64,000 bases of DNA from Paraspadella gotoi. Taxonomy: Eukaryota > Chaetognatha. Both the position numbers and the translations under genes were made by a program. Below, piece by piece: positions 21,886-31,100 of this stretch (the stretch's first letter is position 1; each line of letters starts with the position of its first letter). The stretch lies in NCBI GenBank assembly GCA_051294375.1, contig CM119263.1, positions 22,408,833-22,472,832 on the forward strand, in the 5' to 3' direction. The notes beneath the pieces were generated by a model. It was not told the DNA's origin, made no database searches, and saw nothing but the letters and a program-made list of their open reading frames with translations.

Positions 21886-24546
21886 ATGTCCTACTCTTTG
21901 AGAAGCAAAGGTGAGCACAAAAAGGAGGATGAGTTAGAATCAAGGGGTAAAGTATGGAGTCCCATAAAAGAACACATTACATCACTTCGTCTTCTTCAAG
22001 GTCGGGCTCCGATGACGCATACGCCGCCAGTGGCGGAAAAGACGAGGCGGAAGTCCAGTCGTCGATTACTTCAGTCGGAGGAAACGCCTTCGGTGGAAAC
22101 ACCCTCGGGAGCTTCGGACTCGGAAGAACACAGCAGCCAGCTCTTATCGCCGAGCGGAGAGGCGACTTTGACGGCTTTCATCGAAGAATCATGGAAAAGC
22201 GGAGTGGCGGATCTTATCAAAGAAGCCGAAGATGAAATGGAAGAAAATCTTATTCCTCTCGGCGACGAGACGACCGTGAAGACTCCAGATGCCGAAGCGG
22301 TAAATGATCCGGTGGTGGAAGATGAAAAGGGAGAAACAACCGCGAGACTGGAAGTCATTGTTCTTGACTCTGAAGATGAAGTAAATATTAAAGACGATGA
22401 AAAACACAGGCCAACGGAGAAAAGCCCAAGCAAAACAAATAACAGCCCGAGGAAATCAGATATTGTGGAATATGAGATTCCCTCCAGTCCGGATGTCATT
22501 GAAGAAAAATCTCCACCATCGGATATTGACGTTGACATGGGCGAAGACGTTGAACCACTTTATGATACATTAGCAAGTTGCGATTCCGTTCAGCCCGTTC
22601 CTAATCCGACTTTGTCTCTAAACCCAGAAGGGGACAATGAATTACCCGTCACTAAGCCAATAATAGCGGATTCTTCCGCCATGGGGATAATAAATGATTA
22701 TGGAGCAGAAAATGAGATCGACTCGTCTATTTCCAAGGATTCCCAGATTGTTTCAGAAAAAGACGAAAATCTCAACTTGTGGCACAAAATGAACGAACCG
22801 GGTCTCACCAAAGTTCCCATCGATCCTTCTGCAACTGGTAAAATCAACGAGAAAGAGTTAAGAGCGACGAACTACAACGAGAGTTTATGTCCTACAGATA
22901 TGGATGTCGGCGATGAAGAAGCGGAAGCGCAGAGACTTGCAGACCTATTAAAGGACCCCGAAGAAGCCGCCCTGGAGAGCCTCGTTTTCGGCGACGACGG
23001 CGAGATCCTCGACGAGTTTGAGAAGAAAGAGCCTTCATTAAAACAGATATCCGGCGACGACATGGACCAAGAGCCCGCTGCGGCTTGGCTCGACGAGGAC
23101 GACGAAGAAGCAGAGATTTCCGCCAAAGATCCTCGCCATCGAAAGTGTTTTCGCCGGAAAGGCGGCGACCCTAACGCCGTTGTCAAGGGGCCCGCCTTGA
23201 AGAAGAAGTTAAAGCGAGAATTCGAGAAGGTCATGGGCGAAGCTCCGTCGTGGGCGCAACCTTCAAAGAGGAATAAGACGGATCCGGACTCTGACGACGA
23301 GGCGTCGAATCTCGCCATGCGCGCCGGAAGTTTCGTCAAAACCACCAAGCCTAAGAGTCTTTCCTTCGCCCAGGGATTGCTGGACTTTAAAAAGTGTCGG
23401 CGGGTCAATTCTCAGCAACCTGGAAGGAAAATTAAACGGATTCAATTTCATCCAACATCGCAGGTGAATAGAATTGCCGGAAACTTAGTTTTACGTATGA
23501 ACAAATGTGACAGGAAGAAGAACATCCTTCAGTTAGATTTAATTTCCTTTTTTTGCGTATTATTATAATTTGATTTAAAAACGTTTAAAAAAAACTTTTT
23601 TAGGTGATGATGTCAGCTGGCTTGGACCAGATTCTTCGGCTCTACCAAATTGACGGCGTTGATAATCCTTTGATTCAATCCGTGGCTTTCGAAAAGTTTT
23701 CCATTCACTCGGCGGCGTTTACCGTCGACGGTTCTAGCGTTGTTCTCACCTGCAACAAGCCGTGGTTCAAGATTTATGACCTGATTGGCGGAAATACGAC
23801 TCACGTACCGGTCCTAAAAAGTGAGAAAGTTCTTTGACCATATTGTATTTCGTTAAACTCACTCTAATCTCGTCATTCGTTTTTTAGAACAATTATCACT
23901 GAAAAAGTTTCGGTTAACGCCGGACGGAAAATCTGCTGCGTTCTTAGCGCCCTACGGTTACGTCCACGTCATGGACCTTTCCTCCAAAGAAATTAGCTCT
24001 TCGGTCAAAATGAACGGCGCCGTCAAATCTGTTTCTTTCATCCAACGGTCCGGCCTTCCTCGCTTACTGACCCACGGCGAGGGCGGCGACGTTTACGTCT
24101 GGGACGTGCGAAACACGTCCGCCTGCCTTCACCGCTTCGCCGACGACGGCTGCAACGAAGGCAGCGCCGTCGGTGTCTCTTGCGACTCCTCGTTGATCGC
24201 CTGCGGTTCGGCTAACGGCATACTCAACGTTTACGACGCCGCCGCAGCGCTGTCCCAACGATACCCGACGCCGAAGAAGACTTTCAAAAATCTCCTGACC
24301 ACAATTCACGACATCAAATTCAATCATTCGGGGGAGATCATGTGTTTCGCCAGCGGCGAAGGGGCGGGTTCCGTCCGCCTCGCCCACGTGCCGACTCTTA
24401 ATGTGTTCGCCAACTTTCCCCCGGTGGGACTCGTAATGGGGAATCCGCGCGACGTGGACTTTTCTCCGCACAGCGGATACTTTGCCGTCGCTGACAGCAA
24501 AGATAAGATTCACCTCAATCGGCTGAATTATTATGACAACTTTTAG
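21886..24546 (+). CDS. UTP18: UTP18, SSU processome WD40 protein, with long N-terminal extension
   Basis: Exons 21886-23463, 23604-23820 and 23888-24546 give 817 residues; human UTP18 has 556. From about residue 345 the protein matches UTP18: the acidic LESLVFGDDGEILDEFE, AAWLDEDDEEAEI, the LKKKLKREFEKVMGEAPSWA block, IKRIQFHPTSQ leading into the WD40 propeller (VMMSAGLDQILRLYQIDG, GGDVYVWDVRNT, IACGSANGILNVYD), and the end MDFSPRSGYF-like VDFSPHSGYFAVADSKDK. UTP18 is part of the UTP-B complex that builds the small-subunit processome on pre-rRNA in the nucleolus. The first ~340 residues are an acidic, Ser/Pro-rich, probably disordered extension in the same exon, with a SUMO-interacting-like VIVLDSEDE at 157-165. 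Core assignment is very firm; the extension is unexplained. Confidence 0.93.
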
Positions 24547-24687
24547 GGAGATTTATTTTGGATGTTCGATCCAGTGAAAGAAAAAATAACTTTGTTTTGG
24601 CAATCGAGTTACTTTCTAATTAATGTTAAAGTACTACGTTTTCTAGTGAATTTATTATTTTATAATTACTTAATGTTGTTGTTTTCA

Positions 24688-24810
24688 GATGGCCAACCCA
24701 AGAAATACTCTTTGATCATTGTAATAAAAATGAACGTCAAAAAATGGCGTTGGGAATCGGAATTGCTCGCGGCCGACCAATTTCGAGATTGCCTCTCGGG
24801 TTTCCCTTGA
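24688..24810 (+). promoter_or_regulatory. TMEM143 leader: acceptor-like site and two upstream ORFs
   Basis: TTGTTGTTTTCAG ends at 24688. Directly after it, 24689-24715 is a nine-codon frame (MANPRNTL and stop). A second ATG at 24730 opens an out-of-frame ORF that ends at 24810, overlapping the main start at 24744. With A at -3 both upstream ATGs should be recognised by scanning ribosomes, so translation of TMEM143 would be reduced or would need leaky scanning or reinitiation. Confidence 0.4.
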
Positions 24811-26216
24811 TAGAAGGGCGCCGCCCGTCTTCCGCCCATCTCGTCGCTGACTACAAAGAATGGTATCTACCTTTGACTCGTCGTCAGCTCATCGAGCAAC
24901 TCTTGTGGGACGATCGATTTTGTCTTTCTCGCGTCGATCGAGGCAACCTGAAATGCTTGGCCGCCGAATTGGACCTCGCCGCCTCCAACAAATATCACGA
25001 GGTTCTTCACGATCTCAAGCGCCTCTACTTGCCCGTGAATCCCGACAAGGAAGCTATTGTGTCGACCAGGGGCGGAGGAAGCGACACCGATCTGGTTGTG
25101 CTGGAAACTAGGTTCCTTACACTTTTCCGTCGGGTTTTGAAGCAAGCCAATTTTCAGCAACTTTCTCACGATGCCATGACAAAGGCCCTGAAGGAACACA
25201 ACGTTGGAGACGGTGTCATGGTGAGCATTAATCCCCACAAATATGTCACTCTGCTCTTCTGGGTACAGGGTCTTCATACGGTTAGATCTGAAGACCTAAA
25301 CTGGCTGAAATCTTTTCAAGAGCGGATTAGGACTTTGACTGGGAGGCCCACGCCCAAGGAACAAACATTTTATAGGTTAGCTTTTAAATTTGAGAGTGTA
25401 AAACTTAGTTTGAATAACTACTATAAGGTGTCTCTAGTATCTCTGTTAAAATCCCTAAAATTTCTATATAATAATTTTCATGTACGAAATGGCTTTGTTT
25501 TGGCATTTGAAGGTTAATATAATTTTATTTTATTTAATTTGTATTGTTTTTTTTTTTTCAGTCGCGTTGTCGTCGCGGTGCGAAAGAAAGGATCCAAGCA
25601 CCTCCGCCTCAAGGGCTACAAAGACGTACCAGTCAGCGGCCTGGAGCAGCTTCTTCCCGACGGAAAAGTTCGAATGGGTAGCTTCGACAGATGGGTGCTC
25701 GTCTCCATGTGCCTTCTGGGATCCGCCTCCCTGGCGGCCCGTACCTCGGCTCAGATGACCTCTATGAACATTAAGTCAGGTGCCCTCATCTCTTTGGTCG
25801 TTTCTGGGCTCATTGGCTTTAACTCTTATTTCGCCTACGGAAACCGTCGCAACTCGTACCTCCTCGAGCTCTCCGGGATGCACTATTATCGCAATTTGGC
25901 CAACAACCTGGCGCTGGTGACGATGCTCGTCGATCGCGCGCAGGATGAAATTTTCAAAGAAGCGCTCGTCGTCTACGCGCTGCTTTCGTCTGGCGATGGA
26001 GAGAGTGGCGCCTCCCTTGTCCAGCTAGAAAGGATGGTGGAGTCTTTGGCCGATTCGAAGCTCAACCAAAGCATCAAATTCGATTCGAGAGAAGCCGTTG
26101 ATTTTTTGCTTGAAAATAAACTAGTCATGCGAAGAGGACACTTGATATTTTCGAAGAACGTGGATGAAGTCGCTCAAGAATCAACTATTAAGGAGCATCG
26201 GTATTTGGACATCTGA
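24744..26216 (+). CDS. TMEM143: TMEM143-like mitochondrial membrane protein (DUF3754)
   Basis: Exons 24744-25375 and 25562-26216 (186-bp intron, phase 2) give 428 residues (human TMEM143 has 459). The N-terminus MALGIGIARGRPISRLPLGF is Arg-rich without acidic residues, as expected of a mitochondrial presequence. WYLPLTRRQLIEQLL is the conserved family start. The DUF3754 block is seen as VVVAVRKKG, LRLKGYKDVPVSGLEQLLP, two hydrophobic segments (about WVLVSMCLLGSASLAARTS and GALISLVVSGLIGFNSYFAY), then LLELSGMHYYRNLANNLALV. Vertebrate TMEM143 is mitochondrial; its biochemical role is not established. The start codon is preceded by two upstream ATGs. It lies 197 bases after UTP18 and 100 before ALDH9A1. 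Confidence 0.88.
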
Positions 26217-26316
26217 CCGAAATGACTCGGTCCAATTCACCTTCGTTGAGTTTTGATATACACAGTTATACACAGTTGACATTTATTTATTACTTGTTTT
26301 TGTTTTTGATCGAATC

Positions 26317-27879
26317 ATGACAGAAGGCAATATGCATTGTGCCAAAGCTTCAAAAAGTCTCAGGAGAAATTTAGTTTCGATCAATGAACCTTTTTCCCGA
26401 TTTTACCAAACCGTTACATACACTAAACCCTGGAACTATGTCAACGGAAAGCGGTGCGACCCTATCGATAGTCCTTCCTCCTTTAAACATCATGAACCTT
26501 CGACCGGAAAGGACGTTTGTGAAATCCGCGAATCCGGAATCAAGGACGTGGACAACGCCGTCGCTTTCGCCCAGAATGCCTTTGAAACTTGGTCCCGTCT
26601 CGGCGGAATGGAGCGCGGGCGCATCCTGGTCGCGGCGGGTCAAAAGATTCGAGAGCGGGCCGAGGAGATCGCCCACGTGGAAACTGTAGATACGGGAAAG
26701 CCCATTTGGGAGTCGCGGTTCGACGTCGCCGCTGTCGCCGAAGCCTTCGAATATTACGGCGGCGTGGCTGGTTCCATTGGCGGGCGTCACTTGCAGCTTC
26801 CTGGAGACAATTTCGCATTCACTCGGCGTGAGCCCCTCGGCGTTGTCGGCGGAATCGGCGTCTGGAACTTTCCCGCCCTCACTATCGGCTGGAAGGCTGC
26901 ACCTGCTCTCGCTTGTGGTAACACTTTTGTTTATAAACCGTCTCCCTTTACTCCCATGTCCGCCTTGTTCATAGCTGAGATTCTTACGGACTGCGGTTTG
27001 CCCGATGGGGCAGTCAACGTTGTTCAGGGCCAAACGCTGGCAGGCCAACGTATGTGTAGTCACCAAGGTATCGCGAAGATATCCTTTACCGGGAGTGTGC
27101 CTACGGGAAAGAAGGTTATCGAAGCTTGTGCTGGTACAATGAAGCACATGACTATGGAATTGGGTGGCAAGAGTCCTTTAATAATCTTCGAGGACGCCGA
27201 CTTGGACAACGCCGTACGCGGCGCCCTCATCGGCAACTTTATCACCCAAGGTGCTGTCTGTTCCGCCGGTACGCGGATTTTTGTGCAAAAGAGCATTTAC
27301 GACAGATTTTTGGAGAAACTCGTAACTGCGACTAATCGAATGAAGATCGGCGACCCTATGGCCGACGACACGATGATCGGCGCCACCATCAACGAGCCTC
27401 ATGCGCGAAAAGTGCTGCGCTACATCGAGGACGCTCGCAAAGCGGGGGCTCGGATTTTGTGCGGCGGCGAACGAGTCTTGCTTCCGGCACCGCTGGACAA
27501 AGGCTGGTTTCTTTCCCCTTGCGTCTTCGACCATGTAAACGACGATGACGTCATCGTGAAGGAAGAGGTCTTCGGCTGCGCCGCGGCCGTCCTTTCCTTC
27601 GACACCGAGTCTGAGGCCCTGACGCGCGCCAACGCGACGCCTTTCGGCCTAGCGGGGGGCGTTTTTACCCGAGACGTGTCTCGGGCACACCGTGTCGTCA
27701 ATCAACTCCAAGTCGGAACGGCTTGGATAAACACCTACAACTTTTACCCGACCGAAGTTCCTTTCGGAGGATACAAACTGAGCGGCTTCGGAAGGGAGAA
27801 TGGGCTCGAAGTGTTGAGTCACTATTCCCAAATTAAAACCGTTTTTGTCGAAATGGGTGACGTCGATTTTCCGGCGTGA
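26317..27879 (+). CDS. ALDH9A1: Aldehyde dehydrogenase, ALDH9A1 type (intronless)
   Basis: A single-exon 520-residue ALDH. Catalytic residues are visible: Cys315 in QGAVCSAGTRIFVQ, general-base Glu281 in MELGGKSPLIIF, and Asn184 in GVWNFPALTIGWK. The NAD-site turn is FTGSVPTGKK (about 258-266). NGKR, EPATGK-like EPSTGKDVCEI, FARREPLG-like FTRREPLGVVGGIGVWNFP and the end PFGGYKLSGFGRENG support the ALDH9/betaine-aldehyde dehydrogenase subfamily. ALDH9A1 oxidises 4-trimethylaminobutyraldehyde in carnitine synthesis, as well as gamma-aminobutyraldehyde and betaine aldehyde. The first ~35 residues extend beyond the usual start and are basic and Ser-rich, perhaps an organelle-targeting extension; ATG codons inside it could be used instead. 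It is the fifth gene of the compact run. Confidence 0.92.
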   Translation: MTEGNMHCAKASKSLRRNLVSINEPFSRFYQTVTYTKPWNYVNGKRCDPIDSPSSFKHHEPSTGKDVCEIRESGIKDVDNAVAFAQNAFETWSRLGGMERGRILVAAGQKIRERAEEIAHVETVDTGKPIWESRFDVAAVAEAFEYYGGVAGSIGGRHLQLPGDNFAFTRREPLGVVGGIGVWNFPALTIGWKAAPALACGNTFVYKPSPFTPMSALFIAEILTDCGLPDGAVNVVQGQTLAGQRMCSHQGIAKISFTGSVPTGKKVIEACAGTMKHMTMELGGKSPLIIFEDADLDNAVRGALIGNFITQGAVCSAGTRIFVQKSIYDRFLEKLVTATNRMKIGDPMADDTMIGATINEPHARKVLRYIEDARKAGARILCGGERVLLPAPLDKGWFLSPCVFDHVNDDDVIVKEEVFGCAAAVLSFDTESEALTRANATPFGLAGGVFTRDVSRAHRVVNQLQVGTAWINTYNFYPTEVPFGGYKLSGFGRENGLEVLSHYSQIKTVFVEMGDVDFPA

Positions 27880-28073
27880 TAATTTCGCTCTGAAATATAA
27901 AAATTTTGAAAAATGAACAATGAAGTTTCGTTTCTAAAAATTCCGCCATTTTTTACTCGAATATTGGTTGTGATAAAAGTGCTTTTGCTCTACATAAAAC
28001 TTAATATAAGTATGTTTCTGAGATATTGTTTCATAAATATTGTTGATAATGATGTTACTTTATTTTTTTTAAA

Positions 28074-28074
28074 G
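28074..28074 (+). other. Acceptor-like site before the alpha/beta hydrolase
   Basis: A T-rich tract ending TTTTTTTTAAAG closes here, 50 bases before the start codon at 28125 and 195 bases after the ALDH9A1 stop. It may be the 3' end of a 5' UTR intron or a trans-splice site. Confidence 0.3.
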
Positions 28075-28124
28075 CATATTTGAGATTTCCCTCGAAAAAC
28101 GCTTTCTATCCCATTCGGGGAACA

Positions 28125-31100
28125 ATGGGATTCTCAGCGTACTTTTTCGAGTTTTTGGTTACCCCTAATGGGACAACCACCCTTGAGATTATCGCTTGGT
28201 TCGTATTATATGGCCTCACGCTGGTCGTCCGTCGAAGTTGCCTGTCGAAACGCGAGCAAGTCGACGATAGTGCGACTGAAACTACAAGTATTATCCCCAT
28301 TAATAATGGCATTACCGACGGGAGCGGCACTTTGAGACGAAGACGACCCCAAGAATCTCATGATGGTGGAATGGAACTGCCTGTCAGTAATTCCGAGCGA
28401 GACCAAGTTCCCAGTCAAACTTCCTCCATTATTTATTTCATGCAGAATGTGATTTTCGCTTATTTCCTCAACGTGATATTATTCACTTTGATCTCACTAG
28501 CTATGCATCAGTCTATCTTATTCATTCCAAATCGGTGCGACAATACGTCTCAGGAGCATTGTAATTATACTTTTTATTTCGACAAAGAATATTATTTAAC
28601 TAATCCGTCCACAAATGATACGCTTCATCTTATTTATATAAAAGGAAAAGGTAAGCGTTTTAACTGGTTTTATTGTTCAGAAAACAGTTCTCACGAAAGT
28701 AAAATTTTTAAATCATCTGTTAGGTGCTATTAACAGGCCCCTACTTTTCTCACATGGCAATAGCAACAATTTAGCTTACGAAACATTTGTCCATGAATAT
28801 CAAAGTTTTCTTCTTCTCGGTTTGGATGTTTACGCGTGGGATTATCCTGGATATGGTAATTTCAAAACTTTATCAAAACTTTATCATTATACATTAAACC
28901 ATCTTTAAAAACTAATTTTATTGTTTGGCTTACTTTTAATAGGGAAAAGCCGTTTAGATCCTACCAGTTCGATGTCACTCGAAAGGTTTCAAGATGATGC
29001 ACACTTTATTTTGCATCAGGTACTATTTTTTTTACTTAATATTAGAAAATGCGCTTTCGTTTTTTCCAGCCCAGAATCGATCCCGACCAAACCACAACCG
29101 ATTTTGATGGTTTTTAGCATACAGTATCCTCATGGCGGTGCAAATTGAACTATCAGGGCGAATTTTTCTGGAAGAATAAACGTCTGTGCTTCTGTTAAAA
29201 TAAACAAGTTTGAGCAAACAATGTCGGACCTGCCCACGATCATTATCGGTAATTAATTAATTAATTAATTAATTAATAATTAAGTTATTCAAGTTAATTA
29301 ATTAATTAGGCAATTACCACGACAAAAGCAATGATGACGATGAGAATAATGCCGATGATTTATTAATTATTTATTAATTGATTAATTAACTGATTAATTA
29401 TTTGATTCATTAATACATCTTGCATTTACATTTAATATAAAAAGAAAAAAAAGCATAATCAATTAGTGAAACAGGTTTTTTGTTTTTTCCATTTAAACTC
29501 ATTTCCACTCAAACGATTACATCGAAACTTAATTTCCAGCTTAATTACACACTTTTCTACCCACATACAAATTTCAAGTCAATCGCCCCATCCACTCGTG
29601 AGCAATTTGTGTTCAAATAGTGAAATATATTTTTTTGTTTTTTCCATTTAAACTCATTTCTACTCGCAACTTCATATCCAGCTCAATCACACACTTCCCT
29701 ACCCTCACACAAAATTTCATTCCAATCCATCCATCCAATCACGAGTAATTGGTGTTTTTTGCTAAGGTGGGACGGACGGACTTTTTTTTTTTTTTTGCAT
29801 AATTTATCATAATTCAATGTTCTGACATGATATAAGTGAATGCCTGACAAGATTGAGGGGGTGGACCGACAAAGTGAATTATAGAATCGGAATCTGCTGA
29901 GAAGCAGATCCGACTAAAAATACCGAAAATATTGTTTTTAAAATTTTGCCTCGTATCTCAGCGTGGGTTGAATTTTTACATTTGTATCTTTATTGACACC
30001 ATCTATCCTAAATTTCATCCAATGAAGTGCGGTAGTTTCCATTGAACTGATTCTGGGCTCGAAAAATTGAAAGCGCATTTTCAAATATGAATACTTCTGT
30101 ATTCATTATTAGTTTTCTTTAAATTTTTTTTGACAGTAGGTAAAACTAGTTTATTAATATTTTTCATCCAATTATTGTGCATATTCTTCAAAATAACTGC
30201 CAGGGCTTTATTGATCAATTTTGGGCAATGGTTAGATTAATAAAAATTTATATGAAAATTTATTCGTGTTTAAAAAAATCGTAAATTTTGTATTTTCCGT
30301 TTTTTTTTCATTTTTACACGGAACTGGTAATAAGGTCTCACTTTTATCTAATACAAAAATCCAAGAAGTGGTGCTCTGGGGATTTTCTATGGGTGGAGCC
30401 ATTTCTACATCTTTGGCGGTTCATCATTCATCCCGGTTCCTCGTTTTGCAGTTTCCTCCTGACCGGTGAGAACTTGTGTTCCGATAACCGTTAACCGTTA
30501 ACGGTTATTAACGGTTAAAAATAATTTTAACTTAACTGTTAATATATTTATTTTAACGGTTAAATTCGGTTAATTTTCAAGTATGATTTTTGTTATTTTT
30601 TGTTATGAAAACTTTGATTTTTTAAAAGAAAAGTTTTTTTTCCTGTCCTCTCTTATTTTCCTTTCCCTTTCTCACTACATTTTTCCCCTCTCTCTCTTCT
30701 ACATTTTTTTTCCTTTTTCCTTTATTTTCAACCCTTTTATTCTTTTTTCTATCCTTATTTATTTTCCTTTTTTCTGCCCTTCCAGTTTTTATTTTTTACT
30801 TTCTCCCAATTGTTTTCGTTTTTTCTTTCAACTAATTTTATACATTTACATCAAAGAACATTTTGAAATATAATATAATATGTATATATAATATTTATAT
30901 ATAATATTGTCTATTCATTAAGGCGGGCCAAAATTCAACACTTTTAATAACTTCTAGTTCTCTCAAAAAAAAATTTTTTTCCTTCTATTACTAAATCGAT
31001 TTTCAATGCAACTTTTTGAATTAGTTTTTTGGGTTGTTGCACTGAAGCTTTTAAATATTTATTAATACATAATAAATGACGAAATTTTTTTTTAAATTTA

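Noticed and set aside
30583-30873. 96-residue Phe/Ser/Leu-rich frame
   Set aside because: It translates a T/C-rich tract inside the transposon insertion; no homology or start context.
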